A DNA stretch of 64,000 nucleotides from CAVQAH01 sp963784195. GTDB taxonomy: Bacteria > Acidobacteriota > Vicinamibacteria > Vicinamibacterales > 2-12-FULL-66-21. Below the pieces are notes generated by a model that saw only the letters and a list, made by a program, of their open reading frames with translations, was not told where the DNA came from and did not search any database. The stretch is taken from the NCBI GenBank assembly GCA_963784195.1, contig CAWARA010000016.1, positions 1 through 64,000 on the forward strand, written 5' to 3'. The translations under genes and the position numbers were made by a program. Shown in pieces: positions 19,579-28,900 of the stretch (positions are counted from its first letter, which is position 1; each line of letters opens with the position of its first letter).

Positions 19579-20634
19579 CTACCGCCCCGGGAACAGCGGG
19601 AATCCCGTGCGTGCGGCCAGCCAGCGCGCGCAGTCCTCTATCTCGCCTTCGTCGTTCACAGCGGTTTGGATGGTACGGCGATCGCCGGCCGTGCGAACGA
19701 TGAGGCTGTAGGTATCGTCGCCGTCGCCGTCCGTGCTCGTCTCGATGGCCAGCTGCGCAAACTCGAACTGACGTTCTGAAACCCATGGCCCGAACTGCCG
19801 GCGAAACTTGAGCCGCCGAGGGCTGGCGAACCATGCGCTTCGTTCCCACGTCAACCACGACGATCCTGCGATGAGGAGAAGTGTGAGGATCAGGGCGGCG
19901 ATGCCCGCGCCTGTAAGCGCGTCCACTCGGATGCCAGCGGTCCACACGAACGTCACGAAGGCAGTCACGCACCAGAGAATGAACGCCTGGGTCGGTCGCA
20001 TTCGCCGTGCCCGCCGCGTCAGTCGTGTGCTGCCGTCCTCCGCTAGCGCCGCATCCCAACCGGGTGGCGCTGCCGCAAGATCGGGTCCGACCGTGTCATC
20101 ACGCAGGTGCAGTTCTTCGCGAAGCCAGCGGCAAATGAGATGACGTTCGTCAACGGTTCCCATCTGCGTCAGGAATTCAGAGCCGGAGGACGTATCGGCA
20201 ACCAGCGCGTGGTCGTGACGGCGCACGCGGATTCGTCGAATGCCGCCGCGGTCGATGGTCCGAGACCGCCGGAACGGGCCGGCTCGCCGGGTCAACTCGA
20301 TGCCGTCGGGCACCAACCGAAGGCGATCCTCCCCCGCGAGATCCCTCAAGAGCGTGGTGAACGCGGCGATACCACCGATGGTCCAGAAGGTGGTCCACAC
20401 CAGCAGGAAGAGAATCACGAAGATAGTGCCACCCGTGGAGAGCTTCTCCACGAAGGTTGCGAGGACGATGGTGTTCAGCGCGGGGATCGCTGCTGCGATG
20501 AATCCGGCGATGGCACCGAGCGCAACGACCTCGCCGATCGCCCAGCCGGCGAGCCAGAGCGCAAGAAAGGCAGCACTGAGGTAGCGCCATCGCCCCGTGG
20601 GACGCAGCGTCACCGTGGAGTCAGTGCCGATCAC
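19579..20634 (-). CDS. Membrane protein with two PH-like segments, unknown function
   Basis: A 351-residue protein with two pairs of membrane helices (about 16-95 and 217-262). Each pair is followed by a soluble beta-rich segment (LVPDGIELTRRAGPFRRS and RRLKFRRQFGPWVSERQFEF) resembling the bacterial PH-domain/DUF-type membrane proteins. It may be made together with the FHA regulator just upstream (20641), as only 6 bp separate them. That links it to the phosphorylation block, but its role is unknown. Confidence 0.55.
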   Translation of the reverse strand: MIGTDSTVTLRPTGRWRYLSAAFLALWLAGWAIGEVVALGAIAGFIAAAIPALNTIVLATFVEKLSTGGTIFVILFLLVWTTFWTIGGIAAFTTLLRDLAGEDRLRLVPDGIELTRRAGPFRRSRTIDRGGIRRIRVRRHDHALVADTSSGSEFLTQMGTVDERHLICRWLREELHLRDDTVGPDLAAAPPGWDAALAEDGSTRLTRRARRMRPTQAFILWCVTAFVTFVWTAGIRVDALTGAGIAALILTLLLIAGSSWLTWERSAWFASPRRLKFRRQFGPWVSERQFEFAQLAIETSTDGDGDDTYSLIVRTAGDRRTIQTAVNDEGEIEDCARWLAARTGFPLFPGR

Positions 20635-20640
20635 GACCGC

Positions 20641-21309
20641 TCACCGCTTCTTTCGCGGAATGCGTGCGGTCTCCGCCGCCCGTTCGGCGTTCCACAGGTA
20701 GACCTTCAACTCGACCGAGCCAATCGTGATTGGATCCCCGTCGGACAGGGGCATCGGCGCGTGGACGGGAGCACCGCGGACAAGGCACCCATTCGTGCTC
20801 CCCAGATCTTCGAGCACGACGCGCCGGCCCCGGCTTTCTACCGTGATCCGGGCGTGTCGCCGCGATACGCTCGGCGAATCGATCCATACGGCGCATCCCG
20901 GGTCCCGCCCGACGATGTTCTGACCTTCCTCGAGCCGGAACGTCCTGTCCGCGCTGATTAGCCAGCACGGGACGGCCCGTGCCGGGGCAGGCGCCTGGGC
21001 CGCACTTCCGGCTTCTCCGCAGAATGCGTATCCCACGCCGTGCACCGTCCGCACGTATCGCGGCTGACGGGCATCGTCCGCCAGCGCCCGTCGAATCTCC
21101 CCAATCAACACGTTGAGCCCCGCATCCACCACGAACGTGTCGGGCCAGATCTGGCCCAGCAATTGGGTCTTTTCGACGACCCTGGGCCGGTGCTCGATCA
21201 ATGCGCAGAGCAGATCGAAGGCCTTGGGCGACAAGTGGATTTCCGAGCCGTCGCGAAGCAGCTGGCGGGTCTCGGCATCGACGGTAAACGGTCCGAATCG
21301 AACTCTCAC
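20641..21309 (-). CDS. Winged-helix DNA-binding protein with C-terminal FHA domain (EmbR-like layout)
   Basis: A 222-residue regulator. Residues 1-95 form an OmpR/CadC-type winged helix (LSPKAFDLLCALIEHRPRVV, then RYVRTVHGVGYAF). Residues about 130-210 are an FHA domain with NIVGRDPGCAVWI, SVSRRHARI and DLGSTNGCLV, all key phosphothreonine-binding positions present. In mycobacterial EmbR a winged helix and FHA domain are separated by a BTAD domain; here it is absent. It diverges from the FHA/PP2C/kinase/RodA-PBP operon, so it may be a phosphorylation-controlled regulator of that operon. Confidence 0.85.
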   Translation of the reverse strand: MRVRFGPFTVDAETRQLLRDGSEIHLSPKAFDLLCALIEHRPRVVEKTQLLGQIWPDTFVVDAGLNVLIGEIRRALADDARQPRYVRTVHGVGYAFCGEAGSAAQAPAPARAVPCWLISADRTFRLEEGQNIVGRDPGCAVWIDSPSVSRRHARITVESRGRRVVLEDLGSTNGCLVRGAPVHAPMPLSDGDPITIGSVELKVYLWNAERAAETARIPRKKR

Positions 21310-21454
21310 GTCAATCTATGAATTCCTTGGGGATTCCTTAGGACTCGGCATCCCTGTGTCTGCCACATTAACCACGATGAGGATGCGCAACCTGTCAGGG
21401 CGATTTTACGTTGATACGTATAGGCCGATGTTCCCGCGCCCCCCAGGTGAACCC

Positions 21455-22327
21455 ATGTCTGTGTCCCGAGCAGGCGGCGCCGCGCCGCCACCCAGGCGTC
21501 CGGCCCGCGACATTATCGACGCGGTCATCGAAAACATGCGCAAGAACCTCGAGCCGCTGCGGTATTCGACGCTCGCGCCAAGCCGCTACACCGTGTACCT
21601 GCACGCCAACGAATACGCCAGGCTCGAGGGCATCATCCCGATCCTCAAGGAACAGACGATGCGGGCGCTGAACGATGAGCTTGGCGCGCTGAACCGGAAA
21701 TCGGCGCTGAAGCGCCGGGTGGATCGCTGGCGCCGCCGCTCCGAGCCCGAGATCCGCAACGCGGCGTCCGACTGGCAAGTGGACTTTCTGGCGGATCCGG
21801 ACGGCGACATGAACGAGGGCGACCTGCTCGTCGATTCCGAGCTCGTGCTACCGGCGAGCCCGGACCTCGGCGTAGGCGAGCGGACCCGGCGCATTACGAC
21901 GGTTCATGCCGGACAACAGACGACGACACACGAGCAATCGGTGAACCGGACTACACCTGTCCAGACTGGACCGGTGTTCGCCAGAATCGTCTACGACGAC
22001 GACGCGGGGCATCATTCGTTCGACATCGTCAAGGACACCGTCACGATCGGGCGCGGTGGGATCGCCTATCCGGTCGACATTCGCGTGACCTCCTCGCCCG
22101 ACGTCTCGCGCGAGCACATTCGCCTGCGCCGCGATTCGACCACCAACTGCTTCTACCTGATTGACCTGAGCACGCTGGGCACCACGCTGAACGGCCGGCA
22201 CGTGCCCAAAGGCTACGACGAGGTCGACGGCACGAAGCGCGAAAACGGCACCGAGACGATGCTGCCCGACTCCGCACAAATAGGGCTCGCAGACACGGTC
22301 TTCATGCAGTTCGGAGTGGTTCGATGA
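21455..22327 (+). CDS. FHA-domain protein with FhaA-like N-terminal domain
   Basis: A 290-residue cytoplasmic protein. Residues about 25-85 (VIENMRKNLEPLRYSTLAPS, RYTVYLHANEYARLEGI) resemble the FhaA N-terminal (DUF3662) domain. The C-terminal FHA domain (about 195-285) has VTIGRGGIAYPVDIRV, DVSREHIRLRRD and LIDLSTLGTTLNGRHV. ATG at 21455 is chosen because AGGTGA lies 7 bp upstream; ATG at 21428 is also in frame. It overlaps the PP2C gene by 4 bp. By analogy with FhaA it should recruit phosphorylated envelope proteins; this is inference. Confidence 0.82.
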   Translation: MSVSRAGGAAPPPRRPARDIIDAVIENMRKNLEPLRYSTLAPSRYTVYLHANEYARLEGIIPILKEQTMRALNDELGALNRKSALKRRVDRWRRRSEPEIRNAASDWQVDFLADPDGDMNEGDLLVDSELVLPASPDLGVGERTRRITTVHAGQQTTTHEQSVNRTTPVQTGPVFARIVYDDDAGHHSFDIVKDTVTIGRGGIAYPVDIRVTSSPDVSREHIRLRRDSTTNCFYLIDLSTLGTTLNGRHVPKGYDEVDGTKRENGTETMLPDSAQIGLADTVFMQFGVVR

Positions 22328-24069
22328 TCACGGTGCTGCTCTGGGCACGGCTGCTCTTTCTGACGGCCCTTGTCGCCATCGTCTGCCGTCTGCGTGTGGA
22401 CGGCATACCGCACGAGCGAGGGCCCGGAGCGGTGAGCGGCCTGATGGAAGCCGTGGGCGCGCTGCGTGCGGCAGGCGACACCAATCCCGGGCTGCAGCGC
22501 GAGGTGAACGAGGACCGGTTCCACATCGACCTCTCGCGCGGTCTTTTCATGGTGATCGACGGCGTTGGAGGTCAGGCTGCCGGCGGAAGAGCCGCAGACA
22601 CCGCGGTGAGCATGCTCCGCGCTCGCCTGGAGCGGGAGACCGGACCGATCGCCTCTCGCCTCCGCGAAGCGATTGCGATCGCGAACAACGAAATCCATCG
22701 CCTCGCGGGACTGCGCCCGGAATGGAACGGGATGGCCTGCGTCCTGACCGCCGCCGTGATCGCCGATGGCCGCGCAGTCGTCGGCCATGTCGGCGACACC
22801 AGACTCTACAAGCTCCGGTACGGCCGCATCCAGAAGATCACTCGCGATCATTCGCCCGTCGGCGAGCGCGAAGATGCGCGCGAGTTATCCGAGCTCGACG
22901 CGATGCATCACCCGCGCCGCAACGAGGTGTATCGCGATGTCGGCTCGGAGCCGCACGAGCCGGGCGATCCCGATTTCATCGACGTGCACGAGCTGCCGTT
23001 CGAAGCGAACGCTGCCCTCCTCCTCTGCAGCGACGGCTTGACGGACCTCGTGGACTCGTCGTCCATCAATGAGATCGTGGCGCGATGGGCAGGCCGTCCG
23101 CAGCAGGTGGTCAAGGCGCTGATCGACGCCGCCAATGCTTCAGGCGGGAAAGACAACGTAACCGTTGTCTACGTCGAGGGTGAACAGTTCGCCGCGGCTG
23201 TGCGGGAAGATCCGCCGTCGGCGACCGAAATCACCAGGCGTCTCGGGCCGGTTGACAAGCCGCCGCCCGGCCGCCGCCAATCCATCCGCTTCGCCAACAT
23301 CGTCCTCCTCGCGACACTGATGGTCCTGGCCTTCGCCAGCTCCGACACCGTCCGCCCGCCCGCTGCGGTACCGGACGGTCCGCCGCCAGTGGCCGGCGAC
23401 GCAGGACGGATTGTCGTCACGGCGGCGCAATCGATCGCGCAGGCGCTGCAGCGCGCGGCGACTGGCACGACAATCGTCGTCGAACCTGGCGAGTATCGGG
23501 AGACGCTGATCCTGAAGAGTGGCGTCCGGCTGGTCAGCAGCCTTCCGCGTGGTGCGGTCATTCGCCTTCCGGGCGCCGCGTCAGCGGAAGCGGCCGCCAT
23601 CATTGCTCGTGGCGTCACGGACGCCTCGATCGACGGTTTCCGAATCGTCGGCGATGCGGCAACTCCTCTGGGCACAGGGGTGCTCGCCGTGGACTCGGAG
23701 CTGACCATCTCGCACGTCGAGATCGCTGGCGCAGCACGCGCCGCCATCGATGCGGGGAAGGGCTCGCATGTGCGTGTCGTGGCGGCTGACGTTCGCGACA
23801 ACCCCGGCGCAGCGATGGCCGTCCGATCCGGCGCCACCGCTGCTGTGTCGCACAGCGTGTTCACACGAAACGGCACTGCCGGCCGCGATCAGAAAACACT
23901 GATTCTCGACGACGGGAGCACGGCGCAATTCACCGCCAACGTCTTCGTGGGCACAGGCGCAAATGTGTACCGCGGCTCGAGCGAAGCGCGCGCTGCGTTC
24001 GTCCGGGACAACTGGCTCGTCGACGCACGAACGCCCGGGGCCTCTCGCCCTGCGCCACGGAGCCGCTGA
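22324..24069 (+). CDS. Membrane PP2C phosphatase fused to an extracytoplasmic beta-helix
   Basis: A 581-residue fusion. The PP2C domain (about 45-288) has NED 62-64, DGVGG 79-83, GDTRLY 157-162, SDG 236-238 and GKDNVT 275-280. It is followed by one transmembrane helix (322-340) and a right-handed parallel beta-helix-type domain (about 350-570) with repeated short strands such as GTTIVVEPGEYRETLILKSG. This is the PstP topology, but with a pectate-lyase-like external sensor. The gene overlaps the FHA gene (ATGA) and is 2 bp from the kinase, so it is the probable antagonist of that kinase. Confidence 0.87.
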   Translation: MITVLLWARLLFLTALVAIVCRLRVDGIPHERGPGAVSGLMEAVGALRAAGDTNPGLQREVNEDRFHIDLSRGLFMVIDGVGGQAAGGRAADTAVSMLRARLERETGPIASRLREAIAIANNEIHRLAGLRPEWNGMACVLTAAVIADGRAVVGHVGDTRLYKLRYGRIQKITRDHSPVGEREDARELSELDAMHHPRRNEVYRDVGSEPHEPGDPDFIDVHELPFEANAALLLCSDGLTDLVDSSSINEIVARWAGRPQQVVKALIDAANASGGKDNVTVVYVEGEQFAAAVREDPPSATEITRRLGPVDKPPPGRRQSIRFANIVLLATLMVLAFASSDTVRPPAAVPDGPPPVAGDAGRIVVTAAQSIAQALQRAATGTTIVVEPGEYRETLILKSGVRLVSSLPRGAVIRLPGAASAEAAAIIARGVTDASIDGFRIVGDAATPLGTGVLAVDSELTISHVEIAGAARAAIDAGKGSHVRVVAADVRDNPGAAMAVRSGATAAVSHSVFTRNGTAGRDQKTLILDDGSTAQFTANVFVGTGANVYRGSSEARAAFVRDNWLVDARTPGASRPAPRSR

Positions 24070-24071
24070 TC

Positions 24072-25979
24072 GTGACGATGACGACGGTCTTTCATCGGGT
24101 CGGCAGTTACGAAATCCACGAGGAGATTGGCCGCGGAGGCATGGCGGTCGTCTTCCTGGCAACCGACACCCGCACGAACCGGCAGGTCGCACTGAAGCTC
24201 GTCTCGATCGAATCCGATCGCGACGGCCAGCAGGTGCTCGAAGCGGAACAGTGGGGCGCCAAGCTGCAGGAAGAGTTCTGTCGCGAGAGCCGATACGTGC
24301 CAGGCGTGTTCGAACATGGCACGCATGGCCCATATTTCTTCATCGCGATGGAGCACCTGAGCGGGCGCAACCTCTCCGAGATTATCGGCGAGGGACCGAT
24401 GCCCGTCGCACGCGCCGTGCGCGTCGCTACCCAGCTCTGTGAGTTCCTGCAGGCGGCTGACGCGTTCGAGCGGACGCTCGACGGGCGGCAGTTCAATCTG
24501 CTGCTGCACGGGGACCTCAAACCCAGGAACATCCGCATCCTCGAAGGCGACGAGATCAAGATCTTCGACTTCGGCATCGCGAAAGCGCTGTCGCTCAGCC
24601 GGAAGGTGACGCGAAACGACTTCGGCAGCATCGCCTACTTGTCGCCAGAGCGGCTCGAGTCGGGGGAGATCGACGCGCAGGCAGAGCTGTGGGCGGTCGG
24701 AGTCCTGCTCTACGAAATGATCAGCGGCGTACAGCCTTTCCGGGCAGCCGATACCAGACGCCTGGAGCACCGCATCCGCGGCCGCACTCCTCCGGAGACG
24801 CTGGACGGCGGATGTCCCGCAGCGCTGCAGGCGATCGTCGCCAAGCTGCTCGCAGCGAACGTGGCCGATCGCTACCCGAATGCTGCTGCGATCCGGGAAG
24901 ACCTCCAGCGCTTCACAGCGGGAGAACCGGTGCTCGCGCTCGAGGAGCGCTTGTCCGCGCCACCGGTTGACGAGGCGGCCACGCGGCGCACCCACCGCGG
25001 TCCGCCAGCCGTACTCGACCCGGATGTCACGCGGCGGACGGTTCGCGAACCAAGGCAGGCGTCAGCCGCGATCAGCGTCGTCCCCGCGGCGGAACCGGTA
25101 CCGGCCACCGCCAATCCGCCTGCCGTTCCCGCCAAGCCGCGACGCCGGATTCGCACGTTCATTCGGCGTGCCTTGACCGTACTCGCGATCGTCATGGTGT
25201 TGAACGAAATCCGCGTGTACCTCGTCGCCGGAGCGCTTGCCGCGAACGTGCCGTCGGAACTGGGCGACGTCGTGCAGTTGTGGAACCAGTACGCCGACCT
25301 GACGGAGCCCAGTCTGAACATGGGCGTGCAGTCGTTGCGCCGCGCGCTGACGCGACAGTCGATGCAGCTTGCGGATCGCACGTTCACGCGCTATCGCACC
25401 GTCGGCACGACGGTGTACGAGCGCGAATGGCGGTTGACCCGCGACGCGCTCGGGTTCGCAGCTCGGGCCAACGGCTCGGACTCGCGGATCCAGGCGGCCT
25501 TGCGGTATTCGGACGGCCACCTCTCGCGCATCGACGGTGAGGCGCGGGTCCGAGGCAATCAGGTGGTCGAAGCGCGCGACGCGCTGACCGCCGCGGTCAC
25601 GGCGTTCCGGCAGGCAGCCGAGGCGCGGCAGTCCTGGCCGGATCCTTTTCTGGGGTTGATGCGGACCTTCATCGCCCTGGAAGACATCGAGCAGGGCGCC
25701 GACGCGCTGGCGCAGGCAGAGCGGTATGGCTACGTCGCGGGCAGTCGCGATTGGGCGATGCTGGGCGAAGGCTACCTGGCGCGAGCCCGAAAGCTGGGCG
25801 AGAGCGAGGAACTGGAACCGCTGAATCGTGCGGCGGATGCGTACACCCAGGCCATCGATTACTTCACGAAAGCGATCGGCTTCGGCAATGCCTCCCGCAG
25901 GCTCCGCGATGCTCAACGCGGTCTCAGGGACGTTCAGGAGCGCCTCGAGCGGCTCCCGTTTCAGTCAACGGTGAGATGA
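24072..25979 (+). CDS. Membrane Ser/Thr protein kinase (PknB-like position) with C-terminal helical repeats
   Basis: A 635-residue kinase. Catalytic domain about 12-285: glycine loop GRGGMAVVF, Lys42, catalytic Asp148 in HGDLKPRN, DFG 166-168, SPE 191-193. The HGD in place of HRD makes it a non-RD-type kinase. A linker precedes one membrane helix (about 370-390) and an extracytoplasmic helical region rich in alanine that resembles TPR/SEL-type repeats, not the PASTA repeats of actinobacterial PknB. GTG at 24072 and ATG at 24078 are both possible. It sits between the phosphatase and the RodA-PBP fusion. Confidence 0.88.
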   Translation: MTMTTVFHRVGSYEIHEEIGRGGMAVVFLATDTRTNRQVALKLVSIESDRDGQQVLEAEQWGAKLQEEFCRESRYVPGVFEHGTHGPYFFIAMEHLSGRNLSEIIGEGPMPVARAVRVATQLCEFLQAADAFERTLDGRQFNLLLHGDLKPRNIRILEGDEIKIFDFGIAKALSLSRKVTRNDFGSIAYLSPERLESGEIDAQAELWAVGVLLYEMISGVQPFRAADTRRLEHRIRGRTPPETLDGGCPAALQAIVAKLLAANVADRYPNAAAIREDLQRFTAGEPVLALEERLSAPPVDEAATRRTHRGPPAVLDPDVTRRTVREPRQASAAISVVPAAEPVPATANPPAVPAKPRRRIRTFIRRALTVLAIVMVLNEIRVYLVAGALAANVPSELGDVVQLWNQYADLTEPSLNMGVQSLRRALTRQSMQLADRTFTRYRTVGTTVYEREWRLTRDALGFAARANGSDSRIQAALRYSDGHLSRIDGEARVRGNQVVEARDALTAAVTAFRQAAEARQSWPDPFLGLMRTFIALEDIEQGADALAQAERYGYVAGSRDWAMLGEGYLARARKLGESEELEPLNRAADAYTQAIDYFTKAIGFGNASRRLRDAQRGLRDVQERLERLPFQSTVR

Positions 25980-25983
25980 CGGC

Positions 25984-28900
25984 ATGAGCGTGACGTACAC
26001 GACGGCCGCGGAGCGCGACGCGTATCGGCAGCAGCCGGTCGCGCGGTACGGGCTGCCCGAACCGCTATTGATGGCGACGTCGTGCGTCGCTGTTCTTGCC
26101 ATCGCGCTGGCGTGCATCGGCCGCCTCCGTGTTTTCGATGCCGCGGAACGCGGCCGGCAGGTCGTCAATCTGAATGCGGTCCGCGATCCGGGTGCGCTCG
26201 AACCCGCGCTGGCCACCGTTTTCACCAACGCGCGCGATCGACGCTTCGCGGCCGCACAGCTGTACCGGTTCCTGAGCAGCAACTCCGGCGAGCGCAGGAC
26301 GCTGCCGAACGTCGGGAACATCTCGCGCGCGACGGTCAGCACGAAGACGATCACTGACGCAAAGAACCTGCCGGCTTTTGCTGAGCGTGTTCGCGCCAGA
26401 GATAGCCGTGCGACCGGCGAGCAAATCGCTCTCTTCACTCCCTCCGAGATCTCGAAGCTCAAGCCGTCGCTGAGCGTGCGGACACGCGATGAGTTCAAGC
26501 AGGACGTCTGGCTGTTCGGTGCGCTTTACCTGATCGCGTTTCACGTTGTCGCGCTCGTCTGGCGCTGGCGGCGCATTTCTGGCGACCATCTGTTGCTCGT
26601 CACCGCCCACCTGCTGACGGCCATCGGGTTCGCCATTCTCCTGAGCCGCCCCGACCCCCTGCGTGACAGCCTGCTGTTCGTGCGGTATGCCGAGACGATC
26701 GTGCTCGGTCTTGGCGTGATGACGGCGATCTCGATGCTCGACGTGGCCGCGCTGGGGTTCGCATCGTTCAGCTATCTGCCGTTGGCTGCGGCGCTCTCGC
26801 TCTCGGTGCTGCTGATCCTCTTCGGCACCGGACCCGGCAACAGTTCGGCGAAGGTCAATCTCGGCCCCGTGCAGCCCATCGAAGGCATCCGTCTGCTGCT
26901 GGCGCTCTTCCTGGCCGGGTACTTCGGGCGGCGATGGGAACTGCTCCGGGAAGTCCGTGGCCAGTCGATTCGCGACATGCGGCTGCCACAGTGGCTCAAT
27001 CTGCCGCGCGGTGAATATGTCCTGCCCGTGCTCATCGGTGTGGCTGCGGCGTTGGCGTTCTTCTTCTTCCAGAAGGACCTTGGGCCCGCGCTGTTCCTGT
27101 GCTGCGTTTTTCTTGCCGTCTATGCGGTCGCGCGGGGCAGGGTCGCCATGGCGGTTGCCGGGTTGATCATGCTCGCGACTGGCTTCTACGTGGGCTATCG
27201 CCTGAACGTGTCAGCGACGCTGGCCGATCGCGTGCGGATGTGGCAATCACCCTGGGACAACGCGGTTGCCGGGGGCGATCAGATCACTCACGCCTTGTGG
27301 GCCATGGCCACGGGTGGGCTGTCTGGGACGGGGCTTGGTCTAGGCGATACCCGCTACCTTCCTGCCGGCCACACCGACCTGATTCTGGCGGCAATTGGAG
27401 AAGAGCTCGGCGCGGCTGGACTCGTGGCAGTCGCCGTGTTGTTTGGCACGGTGGCGTGGCGGGGCTTCCGCATCGGCCGGCGTGCCGCGAGTGACTACGG
27501 GTTCTTCCTGGCCGTCTCGCTGACGCTGTTTCTGATTCTTCCGGCACTGATCATGGCCGCAGGTGTGCTCGGCGTCACGCCGCTGACAGGCGTCGTCACG
27601 CCCTTTCTCAGCTACGGCGGTTCCGCCATGCTGGCGAACTTTGCCGCGCTCGGACTCCTGACCGCCATCCACGCCGACCGCAGGCCCGCCAACGATTTCG
27701 CGCCGTTCCGAATCCCGTTGCGGAATCTCGGCGCCGTGCTCGGCGTCTGCGCACTCGCGCTCGTCGCGGTCGTCGTCCGCGTCCAGGTGCTCCGCGCCGA
27801 CGACCTGGTTGTGAAACCGCATCTTGGCATTCATGCCGATGGCGGACGACGTTTCGAATACAACCCGAGGGTCGTCGACATCATCGGGACCATCCCGCGC
27901 GGGACGATCTACGACCGGCGTGGCCTGCCGCTCGCTACGGACGATCCGCGCGTGCTCGCCGATGCGCGTCCGGCCTACGAGCGTTTCGGCGTACCGCTGG
28001 CTGGCGTGTGTTCCAACCCGAACGAGCGGTGCTATCCCCTCGGCGGCGAGGCGTTCCACGTCCTAGGCGATGCGCGGACCCTGGCCAACTGGACGGCTGC
28101 AAACACCTCCTACGTCGAGCGCGATGCCGACGCGACACTCCGCGGCTTCGACGATCACGAGTCGAACGTGAGAACGTTCGATCGCGCGGGCCGGCCCATG
28201 TACACGATCTACCGCGACTACCGCGAGCTCGTGCCGCTGCTGCGTCATCGACACCAGCCGAATCATCCGGCCGTCGTCGCGTTCAGAGATCGTCCTCGCG
28301 ACGTCCGCCTGACGATCGACGCCGATCTTCAGCGCCGCGTGGCCGCGATCGTCGAAAGCCAGGCCCTCAGGGCCAAAGGCAAGGCCGCGGCCGTCGTCCT
28401 GGATCCGGATACCGGCGCAATCCTCGCGAGCGCCAGCTACCCCTGGCCCGGTTTTTCGTCGGACACGTCGGGATCCGTCGAGAGCGACGCCCAGGACTCC
28501 GACGCCTGGATGGATCGCGCGCGCTACGGCGCCTACCCTCCCGGCTCGACATTCAAGCTGCTGGTGGCCCTGGCTGCGCTGCGCGACGGTCACCAGGGCG
28601 CACGGTACACGTGCGCCCGCCTGCCTGATGGTCGCGTCGGCGCACGGATCCCCGGCTGGACACGGCCGATTCGAGACGATGTGCTGGATACGCGCCCGCA
28701 TGGAACGATCGACATGCACGACGGACTCGTTCACTCGTGCAACGCGTACTTCGCACAGCTCGCGGTGGGTCTCGGACCATCACCACTTGCTACGCTTGCT
28801 GACCGATTGAAGATCTCGCTGACCGCAGACGGCGGCTCCACCCGGAACATACGCGAGACCCTACCGCAGATCGGATACGGGCAGGCCCAGGTCGTCGCGT

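Noticed and set aside
23889..24995. Minus-strand open frame of 368 codons
   Set aside because: It is the shadow of the PP2C/kinase genes and has no start signal or motif.
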